Notes under the pieces: model-generated
Told to the model about the DNA's origin: nothing
Databases searched by the model: none
The model's input: the letters and a program-made list of their open reading frames with translations, nothing else
Position numbers and translations under genes: made by a program
NCBI GenBank assembly: GCA_036365515.1
Contig: CM070874.1
Coordinates: forward strand, 245,514,930-245,578,929
Source: Torymus aiolomorphi
Lineage: Eukaryota; Arthropoda; Insecta; Hymenoptera; Torymidae
DNA length: 64,000 nucleotides
Reading direction: 5' to 3'
Shown here: one piece after another, positions 1-12,384 of the stretch
Layout: each line of letters opens with the position of its first letter
How positions within the stretch are numbered: the first letter of the stretch is position 1

Positions 1-37
1 GGAAAGGTACTATGCTTTCATGGATGAATACTGAAAA

Positions 38-1621
38 TTGGGCCACATGGTGCGGATCCCTCAACAGGAAATCTCCGCCAAACCATCTTCCTATCTTCCT
101 CACCATGGAGTATTACGAGAAGATAGTTTAACGACAAAACTCAGAGCAGTATTCAACAGTTCAGCACTCACAACAAATGGAAACTCACTCAACGACATCA
201 TGCATACTGGACCTAATCTCTCACCCAACATTGTGGATGTTCTCATCTGGATTCGAACTCACCCATTTGTCTTCTCAACTGACATTACAAAAATGTATCG
301 TCAGATCAACGTTCACTCTCAAGATTGGAATCTGCAACGCATTTTATGGGTAGATGAAACGGGTCAACTCACTCACTTCCATTTGACTAGTCACCTACGG
401 AACACGAGCAGCTCCTTACTTAGCAATTCGGACACTTCTTCAGCTGGTAACGGATAAAGGAGCCAATTATCCACTTGCCATTGATTCACTCCTCTTTGGA
501 AGGTATGTGGATGACATCTTCGGTGGAGCTACATCAAAGGAGTCTCATTGAAAAGGCCAAGCAGTTAACCGCATTATGCAAGGCGGGCGGCTTTCCATTA
601 GCAAAATGGAACTCAAACTCGTCTGGCTTCCTCAAGGAATTTTTCAACGAGCCACCAGCTAAAGAAGCTGTGCCTCTAGATGATTGCGCTACCAACATAC
701 TCGGGATGAAATGGCTCCCACACTCGGACAAACTCACCTTCAGAACAACTCTACCATCTGACCAGGAGATGATAACAAAACGGATTATACTCTCTGAAGT
801 ATCCCAACTCTACGATCCCATAGGAATAATTTCACCGGTCATAATCACATCGAAAATCCTCCTACAAGAACTGTGGCTTTACAAACTTTCTTGGGACGAC
901 TCACTGCCAGACTCAACTGTGAAGAAATGGCTGCACATCCGGGAAGATCTCAACAATCTGGAAACTATCACCATACTAAGGTGGTTAGGAATTCAGGAGG
1001 ACTCAGTTGTGGAACTTCATGGCTTCTCGGATGCTTCACAACAGGCGATGGCTGCAGTTCTATACATTAAATCCACAACACTTACATCTCGCTCAACTTC
1101 ATCATTTCTCATCTCCAAAACAAAGGTAGCACCACTGAAACGACTGTCAATCCCACGATTGGAATTGGGAGCGGTAGTACTACTCACGAATCTGGCAAAA
1201 CATGTTTTGGACAATTCACGATTGCCAATCTCACACATACATTTATGGACAGACTCTAAGGTAGCACTCACATGGATACGCTCACACCCCTTAAAATGGA
1301 AGGACTTCGTTGGAAATAGAGTTGCCTTAATACAAGAACTCATTCCAACAGCACAATGGTGACATGTGCCTGGAGCAGACAATACAGCGGATTGTGCCTC
1401 GCGCGGATTACTCACTTCGCAACTCAGAGAGCATCACTTATGGTGGCATGGACCAAGTTGGCTCTGCCAGGAGGAGTCAGCTTGGCCTTCTCAAGCAACC
1501 TCTATCCAAGAAACCAACCTTCCAGAAATGCGGGCTAAAGTCACACTCACCGCAGCCAAGTCAAACTCAAGCAAATTGTGGGACATCATTGATCATTACT
1601 CATAACTCACTCAACCCATAA
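38..1621 (+). pseudogene. BEL/Pao reverse transcriptase and RNase H, frameshifted
   Basis: The first open segment (38-457) carries the start of the RT palm, with FSTDITKMYRQI matching the first catalytic Asp block. The frame is lost near 395-410. The YVDD active-site box is encoded at about 504-515 in another frame. The main open segment (475-1362) resumes after it and covers the RT thumb and RNase H, including HGFSDASQQAMAAVLY and the WTDSKVALTWI box. RNase H then runs on in a different frame to about 1621 (PGADNTADCASRG). At least three frame changes are needed, so no functional enzyme can be made. Shadow ORFs in other frames of this interval are not genes. Confidence 0.85.
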
Positions 1622-1638
1622 GAATAACTGGATGGGTA

Positions 1639-3066
1639 ATGATCGCCTGTGATCGATTCAAGGCTAAAGAAAAAACTCACCATGAATCAAAACTCACAAC
1701 TGATTTACTCATCAAGGCAAAACTCTTTTGGGTCAAGAACATTCAGCAGGTTCATTTCCACTCAGAACTTATTATGCTGAAAAATTCTCAAGTCTCAAGA
1801 AATCATGTCCTCAACCGATTGACTGCCTACATAGACTCAACAGGAATTGTTCGAATAGGAGGGCGGCTTCAAAAAACTCAACTCGATCATCACTCAAAAC
1901 ACCCAGCAATTATACCACGGAGCAGTCAACTCACCTCACTGATCATTCGGAACGCTCATCTCTCAACTCAGCACGGTGGTGCTCAACTCACCCTGGCACA
2001 CACCCGGCAGGAATTTTGGATAATTGGAGGCAGAGCATCGGTCAAGTCACATATTTTAAAGTGTGTGACTTGTGCAAGGTATCGGGCTCAACGGGCTCAG
2101 CAACTCATGGGGCAATTACCCATGGCCAGGGTCACCCCATCACCACCTTTCACTCACACTGGGATCGACTACGCCGGGCCAATCACCATTAACTCATGGA
2201 AAGGTCATGGATCCAAAACATACAAATGCTGGATTTGTATCTTTGTGTGCTTCTTAACGTCAGCTGTTCATCTAGAACTGGTCAGTGACTACTCAACGGA
2301 CGGATTCTTAGCGGCATATAGACGGTTCACCTCAAGGAGAGGGATACCCTCCAAACTATACTCGGACTGCGGAACAAACTTCATCGGAGCAGCAAATGAA
2401 CTGAAGATCCTATTCTCACAAAACCAACATGAAAACTCAATCGTGTACAACTCACTAGCCAACGAGGGAACCCAATGGATATTCAACCCACCTGCTGCAC
2501 CTCACATGGGAGGCAAGTGGGAAGCAGTCGTGAAATCAGTTAAATTTCACCTGCGACGGACCATTGGGGACACTCTACTCACCTTTGAAGCTTCAGCTAC
2601 CTTGCTCACTCAAATAGAAGCATTACTCAACTCAAGGCCGCTAGAACCACTCAGTGAAGACCCAGAAGATGTCAATGCACTCACACCCGGACATTTTCTC
2701 ATCGGCAAGGCATTGAACTCAGTGCCTGAACCAAGCTTATTAAATCTCAACGAATCAAGGCTTTCCAAGTGACAACTCATTCAACGGATCACTCAGCAAT
2801 TTTGGAAGCATTGGTCAACTCAATACCTTGAACGGCTTCAATCTATTTCTAAATGGCATCATCCCTCTCATAAGATAAAAGTGGGTTCCATGGTTCTACT
2901 CACGGATGAACACTCACCACCAAGCAAATGGCCACTAGCAAGAGTCACTCAACTTCACCCTGGAACTGACAATCTCATCAGAGTTGTAACAATCAAGACG
3001 GCCACCACTCAACTCACACGCCCAATTGCAAAACTCGCCATCTTGCCAGTGCCAACCGGAAATTAA
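1639..3066 (+). pseudogene. BEL/Pao integrase, interrupted
   Basis: The open segment 1639-2772 holds an H2C2 zinc-binding region (HGGAQLTLAHTRQEFW, then CVTCARYRA) followed by the integrase core. The core shows THTGIDYAGPI for the first acidic residue, YSDCGTNFIGA for the second, and HMGGKWEAVVKSVK near the third. A stop at about 2770 interrupts it. The C-terminal domain typical of BEL integrases (VLLTDEHSPPSKWPLARVTQ) continues at 2881-3066 in the same frame and ends in a stop just before the LTR. The domain order matches the integrase of the BEL element at 43419-50664. The start at 1639 is only the first ATG after a frame break, not a real start. Confidence 0.87.
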
Positions 3067-3084
3067 ATCAACCTGGCGGTTGAT

Positions 3085-3095
3085 GGCGGGCGGAA
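3085..3095 (+). other. polypurine tract of the BEL remnant
   Basis: GGCGGGCGGAA sits directly before a TGTTTGGG LTR start. This is the position and base content expected for the plus-strand primer of an LTR retrotransposon. Confidence 0.6.
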
Positions 3096-4371
3096 TGTTT
3101 GGGAATTCAGCAATTTGAATTCCCGCGGTTACACTCAGCTCGGCTCGACTCACGGCACAGCCACGGCGCGGCAGCACCTCGCGGCGTCTCGGCGGAACAG
3201 CTGAGACGCTATACTGATTCGAGCAGTATAGTCGCGAGATTGCTATCTTTCTCACACTCTCATATGCAAATATGAGAGATATTAATTTGATTAGGGTGTA
3301 GTGAGACAAATTCAAGGAAGAAGACGGAAGTGGATCAAGGACTCGCTCTCTCTAAATCCAGCCTTGCCACGAGAAACATTTCTCCGCTGTGCACCTGCTA
3401 TCGTTCATCGGAAAACTCTCAACGCAAATTCACTGGATCACTCACTTGGGACTCTCATCGCTTCTACATTCTCGCTCAACCATCACACATCAAAAGGCAT
3501 CTCCGATTAATATAATCGCTGCTCCTGCCAGCTAACATCTCTCACTCCACACGAGGTCAGGTAGCGACCACTTGTTGGCCATTTTGAACGCCATTACGTC
3601 GTTGGCAAAACTCAAAGCAACAAATCAATAACATTTGTTTGCTGGTTATACTAGTTCATCGTGCTGAGCCGAGAAAGAAGAACTTCATTGGACAGACTCA
3701 CTCACAAGGATCGGACACACTCATCTCATTGAAATCATCGTAGAAAACTCAACAGGTTAGTGATCCCTCATATGGGATTCATACTATAATACAGTAATTG
3801 CTTTACTGAATTGCACTCACTAAGTGGACATGATTTAGCCTTCATGTCAAAGTGTAATGAAACCAGTGAACAAAACTCAACAAACAGTGCTACGATAAAC
3901 TCACCTTTTTATTACTGAATAATCTCAACCAACCAGTTCGTCGCTTAGACTTCATTTAAGAAAATATAGTGAATTTAGAAATCATTTATAGTTCAATTAC
4001 CTTTATTCAATATTGTACTCTACTCTAGTCATCAAAATAATTTATTTTTATATTCTTGTTATACCCACTGTAATTTAATGTAATTATTAAGGCCAAATAT
4101 GACTGTGAAAAATATAACATGAAGTTTATATATAAATTGTGTTCGACTCAACTTATTTCATCACCCACAGCATGTTACTCATTTAAACTTATGGAATTCT
4201 CAAACACCGCGACTCAGCAATATAGACGAGGCGTGAAATAGTCACGGCGACTCGCCCGAACATGAAAACGCTGACATAGAGACTCGGTCTCTAAGCCGGA
4301 GTTCGGAGACTCATTGGCAATAGCCCCACTTATAGGTAATTGAGAAAAGAGGGGGCTACACCAATTCTGAC

Positions 4372-4379
4372 TATAAAAG
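4372..4379 (+). promoter_or_regulatory. TATA box of the BEL LTR
   Basis: TATAAAAG lies about 310 bp upstream of an AATAAA at 4683-4688, inside the proposed LTR. This is consistent with the LTR promoter; activity is inferred only. Confidence 0.45.
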
Positions 4380-4390
4380 CGGTAGGACGA

Positions 4391-4504
4391 GCTAAAGAGA
4401 GAGACCGAGACTAGGACGCCGCCGAGAGAGAACTAGCCAAAGAGAGAGACCGAGGCTAGGACGCCGCCGAGAGAGGGCTAGCTAAAGAGAGAGACCGAGG
4501 CTAC
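4391..4504 (+). repeat. 45 bp tandem repeat, about 2.5 units
   Basis: Units begin at 4391, 4436 and 4481 with GC(T/C)AAAGAGAGAGACCGAG and are nearly identical. They lie just downstream of the TATA box in the BEL LTR and would be part of the transcript leader. Confidence 0.85.
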
Positions 4505-4824
4505 GACCAACGCTGCACGAGAGGAAGTCATGACGATCATCAACCCAGCCACCACGTCGACCTGCCGAGACAACTGACAACCAAGATCACCGAGCCACCA
4601 AGTCCTTTCCTGCTACAAAAAAACTACCGCGTCGCGCAATTGATTTAGGAGCGTCTTTCTCTTGCGATAACAGTTTAACCACAATAAACACTAAGTATAA
4701 TATAATATATATAATATCGCATACTTCATTGTGCACCTTTCTGGGCTTACCACCCGGACTGGCCACGAGAAATAGAACCCTCTCACACGTAACAATATCT
4801 TACAGCCATCATTACATAATATAA

Positions 4825-5250
4825 TGAAATTTTCTTGAAAGGTATTTAAATTACTTATATTTTCTTTTTTTTTAATATTTAAATTATCTTTACTCTGTCA
4901 TTTGTTATTAAGGAAAATGTTTTTATATTTCATAAATTAATTTCACAAAAAAATTTTTTATTTATCAACTTGAAATTTTAACCACTTATTACACTCATTG
5001 AAGTCTATATTTCATTAAAATTTCAAGAGATTATCTTCATTTGTTTTTTAGAAAATATTATTTTAGAAAAAATTTGCGTTTTCCTTGTCGCACGATAACA
5101 AGAGTAAAAATTATACAATCGTCCTGAAATTTGGCACGGATGTAGCTTTCATATATCTTCAGATCGAGTTCGTTGCCCAAAAAAATCGGTCTACTACGAA
5201 AAAAGATATTTGAGGTTAAAAATTTTTTTTACAAATTTTCAAATTGCATT
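4825..5250. repeat. diverged dispersed repeat, copy 1
   Basis: This block aligns by eye, in the same orientation, with 10375-10800. Shared stretches include ATTTAAATTATCT, the CACTTATTACACT block, the ACGATAACA block and GCCCAAAAAAATC. A shorter related piece is at 13680-13810. No coding potential was seen. The right end runs directly into the inverted-repeat family copy 1. Confidence 0.7.
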
Positions 5251-7015
5251 TTCTCAGAGAATACTTGACCTCAATTTTGAACTTTCTATAATATTACGCA
5301 TCTTAAAAGGACAAGAGAAATCTAAAAATGCTCTAGTATGGGTGGTCCTCCGATCTCCCATACATACTTGGCGGGTGCGACGGTTTGCAGTTTACCAGTG
5401 GGCTACTTAAATATAGAATACTAAATTTTTGCATAAATTCATTAACAATATTTATACCTATAAGTCCACTATAAATAATTACATTGGCTCTAAGTTTTCA
5501 CTGATGCCGTTAAGTACAACATATCCGTATATGTGTAGAATCATGATTTATATTTCATTACCAAACATATTTTTCGTTCTGTCCGTCCTTTTTAAACGAG
5601 AATAAGATAAAAAATTCATATAAATTTATAGCCTGCTCAAAAGTCCTTTACATTTTACTAACCGTTTTATAAGCAACATATTTTATATCCTTTTCCCCCG
5701 TGTAAATATTATATAAGATCTCATATGAGAATTTCAGACAGCGCATATCTCGTATGAGATATTATATGTGATGTCATATGCAATTTTATATATTATGGGA
5801 TCTTATATGAGATCGCATATGATATTTTCACGCCGGTGCGTACTTTCTATTTAAAAGCAGAGTGATAGATTCATAAATCAGTAGTTAATATGTAGAAACA
5901 ACGCATTTATACATTTTATCTGATCTTTAAACATATGAATATTTATATGAAAATTACCATACCTCACACCTTGAACTGCAAACCGTCGGGCCCGCCAAGT
6001 ATGTATGGGAGATCGGACGATCTTTGCTAGAGCAGCTCTAGGCTTCTCTTGTCATTCCCAGAAACGTAATACTATAGAAAGTTCAAAATTGAGGGGGAAT
6101 AGTGAAAAATAGTGATGTGTTGGTAAATATGTAATTTTTTTTTATATAGGCTTTCACTTTTCGTAAATACCTGAAAAATTCTTATGAATTTTAGAAATAA
6201 AAAGAAGGCATTATAGTTATATAATTAAAATAATTTTAGCCCACACGGGCGTAGAGTATGTAGGTACTATAAATTTTTATAGGAGTGTGTGAGCTATTGG
6301 GCCTTTTGGGCGTTATGTAGTACTTTATGCCCGGTGGCTGAATAATTTTAAAGTTACAACGTGGGCCTAAAATGTAATTTTACACGCGAGGTACGAAAAG
6401 TTCTTATGGCCGGTACTTGACTACAATTAATTGGTTTCAGTACTTTCTTGTGTCTAATTTTTATAGAAGAAGAATGAAGAAATATGAATACATTTCTGAG
6501 AACATAGTCATACAGTTTTTCGGAGAATGGTTTGCGTTACTTGACTATCGATAATTGATTTCACAACTTTCGTTTGTTTGAGTTGAAGTGAACAATTCGA
6601 ATGTACTTACATATAATTTGTTGAGCATACATTGACTCAAAGAAGTAAAAGACTTTTTTACTAGTATTTATTTGACTTCTTTTAAAAGATCATAAATATT
6701 ATTTTATAGATTATACAGAAAAAACTTCTATACTTGCCTTATTTTATACTTTCGTAGAAAGTTTTATTAACAATATTATTATCTGTACAGTCATGAAAAA
6801 AATTATTACCATTTGTAGAGGATGCTTATTGAATAGATGAGATTAGAATAAATAAAAGGACTATAGACAAATTGTGTTGTTAGAATATATTTAAAAAATT
6901 AGCTTTTTAAAGAACGTGTTGATTGTTTTGAAAAAATATTTAAGCTCTCATTAAAGTTTTTGGTACAGAGTTTGACGGAGATTGAGAGAGAGGGAGAGAG
7001 AGAGAGGGGGAAGAA
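5250..7015. repeat. long-inverted-repeat family, copy 1 (left arm truncated)
   Basis: A short left arm (5250-5340) and a long right arm (6038-7015) flank a core of about 690 bp (5341-6030). The left arm sequence CCTCAATTTTGAACTTTCT reappears inverted near 6090. The right arm ends in a GA-rich tract after GTACAGAGTTTGACGGAG. The same arms and core are found at 38871-41187, 59826-61060 and 61770-64000. No ORF of note. Confidence 0.8.
5341..6030. repeat. palindromic core of the inverted-repeat family, copy 1
   Basis: The core starts GGTGGTCCTCCGATCTCCCA with CGACGGTTTGCAG about 35 bp further in, and ends with the inverse (CTGCAAACCGTCGGGCCCGC, then TATGGGAGATCGGAC). The middle is rich in ATATGAGATCTCATAT-type palindromes. 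Cores at 40494-41187 and 62825-63548 match. It resembles a non-autonomous element with inverted ends. Confidence 0.75.
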
Positions 7016-7737
7016 AGAGAGGGTTAGAAAATATTTTGAAAAATAGTTTTTAAAAGTGTTTATTATAATTGTTTAAAAAAATATTAAAGCTTTCAGTGAA
7101 GTTCTTTGTAGAGAGTTGGTCAGTTGTTGAGAGCAAGATGGTTTGGATAAAATCATTAAACTTTTATTCGTATTTCAACAGAGAATTTAAAGTTGTTAAA
7201 AAAGATAACAATATTTTTTCTTTGTAGCTATCGCAAGGAATAAAAGAAAAAAGTACAAGTTCTCAGAATTACAATTCAAATCTCTGTATCATCTGATTCT
7301 CTTGCTTTTATAAAACTCGAAGCTCAAAGTTGGTTGAGAAGTTGAGTTCTCATGTAACTGCAATTTCCATAGCAGCAGGCAGTACAAAGTTTTTTACTCT
7401 TTCGCATCTATTTCTCTGAAATCACCTAATTCTCTAGCCTTTACAAAATGCGAAGCTCAAAGTTTGCCAAGTTAACTACCCTTACGTAACAGCACCTGAT
7501 ACCAAGTTTTTTCACAAAACACTCTTATGCATGCATTTGCTCTTGTTTTTTTGACAAATTATTATTACATTATTAAATTTGTGCTAAAATTTACATCTAG
7601 CATTCTATTGCACATGCTAAAGGTGGAATTCGTTTCATTATTTTGGTATCCACATATTTCTTTTTTATAATATTTTTTTTTTCATCATACACATAATTTT
7701 GTAAAATTAAAATCACAACCAGTTGATTAATTAAACA
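7016..7737. other. non-coding, with a local duplication
   Basis: AT-rich, no coding region seen. 7265-7395 and 7400-7515 are diverged tandem copies sharing TCTCT(A/T)GC(C/T)TTTA and CGAAGCTCAAAGTT. The first 100 bp resemble the outer part of the inverted-repeat arm. Confidence 0.5.
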
Positions 7738-9245
7738 TTATTATTATCTGAATCTTTTATAGAAAAATATGTACTAAAAACTTCTCTGAGACATTTTGAC
7801 ATTTCCTACCGTGAGAAAATCATAAAATAGATTAACTGAGCACTTTCATTCCTTGAAATTTTCGCAATAACACACCATTTTTGCTCTTTTCAGTACTTCC
7901 ATGTTCATTAGACATAATCTTTTCATTGGCACTTGAATAAATATGTACAACAGCACAGCACTGATATCGACAAGGTTTTTTAAAGGTGACAGATTCTTTT
8001 TAATCCAAGGCTCAGACCAATATTTCAAATAGGCATCATAAATTATATTGTATATTCATATCCTCAGGTGTCACTGAGTAATATTTTCTTCTATGCCAAA
8101 GCTTATTATGAATTGTATGAACCTCATAACACGTAATTATTTATTAATACACACTTGTTCTATTCTCAACACTTTTGAAACTGATTTTTAATAGAAGTTT
8201 TTAAATTTGATTATAAACACTTCATGTAACACGTCATACCAGTACTATATTTTATTTATTATTACACAAACCACTGAAAATTATATTGTATATTTATAAT
8301 ATAACCTCGCGTGTCACTCAGCAATATTTTCTTCTATGCAAAAGCTTATTATCAAGTTTATGAACCTCATAACATGTAATTATTTATTAATACACACTTG
8401 AGCTATTTTCAAAACATTTGAAACTGATTTTTAATAGAAGTTTTAAAATTTGATTATAAATACTTCATGTAACACATCATACCAGTACTATATTTTATTT
8501 ATTATTAGACAAAACACTGAAAATTATATTGTATATTTATAATCTCACGTGTCACTCAGCAATATTTTCTTCTATGCAAAAGCTTATTATGAAGTTTATG
8601 AACCTCATAACATAATTATTTATTAATACACACTTGTTCTATTCTCAAAACATTTCAAACTGATTTTAAGTAGAAGGTTTAAAAATTGATATAACACTTC
8701 ATGCAAGACATTTTACCAGTATTTTATATTTTTTATATTACCCAAAACACTGATTTATCAGTTCTTGAAATTATTATCTGAATCTTGTCTAGAAAAATAT
8801 TTAAGAACTTCTCTGAAACATTTTGATGTCTCCTACCATGAGAAAATCATAAATTAGATTAACTGAGAACTTTCATTCCTTGAAATTTTCACAATAACAC
8901 ATGATTTTCGCTTTTTTCAATTTATATAATCGTTTAGTTGGTGCGTGAGTAAATATGTACAACAGCATAGCACTGATATCGACTAAGTTTCTTGAAAATG
9001 ACAAACGCTTTTTAAACTAAGGCTCAGACCAATATTTCAAATAAGTATCATAAATTATATAGTATAGTAACATACTCTTCTATTCAAAAGCTTATTATGA
9101 AATTTATGAACCTCATAAGACGTAATTATTTATTGAGCTATCCTCAAAACATTTCAAACTAATTTTAAGTAGAAGTTGTATGATTATAAACACTTCATGC
9201 AACAGATCATACCCGTATTTTATTTTATTTATTACACAAAACACT
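7738..9245. repeat. higher-order tandem repeat, about 240 bp units within a 1 kb duplication
   Basis: Units starting AATTATATTGTATATT occur at 8041, 8279 and 8522 (spacing 238 and 243). A diverged fourth starts near 9053. The 300 bp before the first unit (7738-8040) is repeated before the fourth (about 8770-9052), with shared TTATTATCTGAATCTT and CACTGATATCGAC. A larger block was therefore duplicated after the 240 bp units had arisen. No coding capacity; the weak ORF at 7846-8028 lies in the repeat. Confidence 0.8.
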
Positions 9246-10010
9246 GGTTAGATGTCATTTTTTAAATAGATGATCTATTAAAATCACAATTTTCTTTTCT
9301 TATTTTGAAGAACTTACTTCAATACATAATACTTTTTTCGTCCTTTGAGTGCAATACTGTCTAAATAAACATCTTAGTTGTTGCTTCCTAACAGCTTTCG
9401 TTACATTTTGAGAATCATTTCGATCTTGCATACACATTGAAGAATCAAATCAGGATATATTTCTACGTTATTTTCTTGTAGATCACGCTTGCAGATTTCG
9501 ATTTCTTCAGGCAGATGTTTATAATACTCTATGAAGACTGATGGAATTCGTCAAGTAGTAGTGTATATTCCAAAATTACGTCTAACATCCAGAAGCATGC
9601 TATACCACCAATAATAAAATTTATACAAATTTAGATGGTGATCAAAAATTGTTTCTAAATTTGAAAATATTTCATTCTGTCATATTACACTCACGTTTCT
9701 GGGAATGACTATAATCAATACAGTTTGAGTCTCCATATATAGCAATTCTCCCTGCTAAATTCAATTTTGACTCAGTTTTTTTTTATTTCATTATTATCAA
9801 TATCATATGTATATTCCCCAAAGACTGAGAATTGTATAATCTGAAAATGAAAAAGATTACACAAAGTATCGATTTTTTATAGTATTATATTTTTGCTCCC
9901 TCAAAGAGGAAGCTTTTTAACGGTGAAAAAAATTTTTGAAACAAAAAATGTTCAAAAATATGATTTAAGACTTTTGGCGCTAAAATCCGTTGTTTTTGAT
10001 AAAAAAATGT
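9246..10010. other. AT-rich non-coding stretch
   Basis: No gene, tRNA or clear repeat structure was recognised here. Confidence 0.4.
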
Positions 10011-10016
10011 TCGTGT

Positions 10017-10033
10017 CTGTGTGTGTGTATGTG

Positions 10034-10105
<72 letters not shown>

Positions 10106-10110
10106 TGTAT
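10017..10110 (+). repeat. (GCGT)n microsatellite
   Basis: An almost pure GTGC/GCGT tract. Both strands appear open (repeated RACV or ARTH residues), but this is a repeat artefact and not a gene. Confidence 0.95.
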
Positions 10111-10250
10111 GCAGGCGATAACTTTTGAACCGATCGACCGATTTACATCGAAAAAGGCTTATTCTTTTCGTTACGAAGAGATAACTTTTGAATGGATCGA
10201 CCGATTTACATCGAAAAAGGCTTATTCTCTTCTTTACAAAGGAGAATATA
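10111..10250 (+). repeat. short tandem duplication, about 67 bp
   Basis: GATCGACCGATTTACATCGA and the following AAAAGGCTTATTC occur twice, preceded each time by GATAACTTTTGAA. It lies directly next to the (GCGT)n tract, a common arrangement for dispersed repeats that carry microsatellites. Confidence 0.8.
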
Positions 10251-10374
10251 GAGATCATAACGTACTTTTTGATTATACCGTTTTTTTTTTATAACCAAAA
10301 AACGATTTTGAATTTTTCGTTTCTTTGATTTTTTAATTTGTTTCAGCCAGTACTACTTGATAAACAAAATTTTT

Positions 10375-10800
10375 ATTAAAAGGTCTTTAAATTTCCTACA
10401 ATTTCTTTTTTTAAAATTTAAATTATCTCTAACCTGTCATTTTTTATTAATGAGAATATAGTTTATATTTCATTAATTCATATCTCAAAAACTTTTTCAT
10501 TTTTCCACTCAAAATTTTTACCACTTATTACACTTATCGAGAACAACATTGTGTTAAAATTTGAAAAGGTTATGTTGATTTGTTTCCGAGAAAAAAATTA
10601 TTTCTGTAAAAATGTGCGTTTTCTTTCCTTTACGATAACAGAAGTAAAAGTCGATGAATCAATTTGAAATTTGGCAGAGAATTAGCTTTTTTATATCTAA
10701 GGAGTCAGTTCTTTGCCCAAAAAAATCTGACCGTTGTGACCAAAGATATGTGAGGTTAAAATTTTTTTATAAATTTCTTATATTTGCATTTTTAAGAAGA
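10375..10800. repeat. diverged dispersed repeat, copy 2
   Basis: Aligns with 4825-5250 in the same orientation at moderate identity. Not coding. Confidence 0.7.
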
Positions 10801-11837
10801 ATATTCGATTGATTGATTCAAAATTTTTACCACTTATTACACTTATCGAGTACAAAATTTTAAAATTTCAAGAGGTTATGTTGGTCAAATTTTTTTACTC
10901 ATTCCAAATTAGCCCCGAAACACAAATATAAAGTTTTAGAGCAAAATATGCAATAGTTCTATTTAATTTGTATATCATATATAAAGAAAATAATTATTGT
11001 GTACTAGGGCATATGCCCGAGAAAGTAATTTCAGATTGAGTCCCGCGGCAACGTGTACTAGCGCAATGATAATAATTGACTTTCAAAATATGAATTTCGT
11101 AAAAATTTCATAAAAATATTTCATAAAAATATCGATTCTTAAATATGATAAAAACTATCTCTCTGTTAAATTTCAAAACGATTCATTGTCTTTTGTTAAG
11201 AAGTATAGCTTAGTTATTATAATTGTATGATTGTTACAATGATGGATTAACTTTAAACCACTAAGTCGAGCAGGATATTAGTTAAATACGTGTTTCAAAA
11301 CAAATATTTATTAGATTATTGCCAATACATACTTTTCGTTCTCAAACTAATGTATTTCTTTAAAATTTTTTATAACAATAATTAATTGTTTGTATAGGAT
11401 ACATAAATGAAAAAACAAAAAAGATATTTTTTATATTCAGTCAAATTGTTTAACAAACAACAAAGAACCACAAAGAAAACAGTTTTATTTATTAACAAAG
11501 TTTTGTTATGAAAAATTTACTTTTGTTTTTCAACTTTAAAAAATGGAATCGATAAATTAGTTTAAGGAAGCATCTTGCCAATGAATTGGCAGCGGTTTTT
11601 TTTTACATGATACATCTTCTAGTATAATAATAATACTAATCTATATATAAAATGATGCCATGCCATCAGTTGATTTGAATTATAAAAATAATATATAGCC
11701 ATACCATATTTCGAGGTTATTTTTTAGAATTACAATTGTTGTTGTTCGTTTTTTTTATATATTCTATTCTGTCTCTATCTCTTTCTCCTTTTCAAATACC
11801 ACTTCTGTTATTTTTTTTTGTTATTTTTTTGTTATAT

Positions 11838-11840
<3 letters not shown>
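10801..11840. other. AT-rich non-coding stretch
   Basis: No gene recognised. The piece at 11575-11612 (CCAATGAATTGGCAGCG then T-run) resembles 16620-16655, a fragment of a Helitron-related repeat. Confidence 0.4.
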
Positions 11841-11894
<54 letters not shown>

Positions 11895-11907
11895 CCTCTC
11901 TCTCTCT
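11841..11907 (+). repeat. (TC)n microsatellite
   Basis: Long CT dinucleotide tract with a few interruptions. The open frame over it is an artefact. Confidence 0.95.
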
Positions 11908-12067
11908 TCGAGTCATGTATATATAAGAAGATAATAAAAATACCATTCGACGATATTTTGAGTTTATTGTAAAGTCACAGTTCTGTTGTTGTTATATACA
12001 ACTCTCTTTTCGAGTCGAGTGAGTTTATTTACTACGATATATATATATATATATATATAAACATACA

Positions 12068-12290
12068 TCAAATGCAGCTTTTGAGGATCTATGTCAGCAC
12101 GGATTCGATACTTTGAGGATTTTTCGGACTTTTGAGGACATCCTCAAAATTCCTTCGGTATGAAACGGTACTTTTGAGGATTTATATTAATACCTTCAAC
12201 GCAGAGAGGGAGTTATTTCTTTAGTCAAGCATATACGAACTCTGGAGAAAAAAACTATAGATCCTCAAAAGTACCGGTTTCTGCAATGTA
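12068..12290 (+). repeat. shared-core module A1
   Basis: A non-coding module between a (TA)n tract (12036-12060) and a CA-rich tract (12292-12353). The class A word (A/C)TTTTGAGGA(T/C) and its inverse ATCCTCAAAAG occur several times on both sides of a central core, TTATTTCTTTAGTCAAGC, at 12213-12230. The same core recurs in nine other modules in the window. Flanks AGAGAGGGA before the core and GAACTCTGGAG after it are also shared. Function unknown. Confidence 0.85.
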
Positions 12291-12291
12291 C

Positions 12292-12320
12292 ACGCACGCA
12301 TGCACGCACGCACGCACGCA

Positions 12321-12353
<33 letters not shown>
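12292..12353 (+). repeat. (CGCA)n and (CA)n microsatellite
   Basis: Compound simple repeat directly following module A1. Confidence 0.95.
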
Positions 12354-12356
<3 letters not shown>

Positions 12357-12384
12357 TATATATATACATAAGTTCACAAACCCA

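Larger units (their letters stand above)
1..4794 (+). mobile_element. BEL/Pao retrotransposon remnant, 3' part
   Basis: The left edge of the window lies inside a BEL/Pao-type pol region. RT, RNase H and integrase pieces appear in order on the plus strand, followed by a purine tract (3085-3095) and a probable 3' LTR (3096-4794). The reading frame is broken several times, so the copy is dead. The 5' half lies outside the window. The tetranucleotide CTCA is very frequent throughout, in coding and non-coding parts. The class call rests on domain order (RT, RNase H, HHCC integrase) and on similarity to the better preserved BEL element at 43419-50664. Confidence 0.85.
3096..4794 (+). repeat. probable 3' LTR of the BEL remnant
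   Basis: The block begins TGTTTGGGAATTC after the purine tract and a fitting end is CACGTAACA at 4794, giving TGTT...AACA ends. Inside are a TATAAAAG box (4372-4379) and an AATAAA signal (4683-4688), spaced as U3-R-U5 would be. At 1.7 kb it is long for an LTR, so it may contain an insertion. No second LTR is in the window to test this. Confidence 0.55.

Noticed and set aside
1017..1415. Antisense ORFs opposite the BEL, copia and Helitron coding regions
   Set aside because: They mirror real coding frames on the other strand and show no domain of their own.
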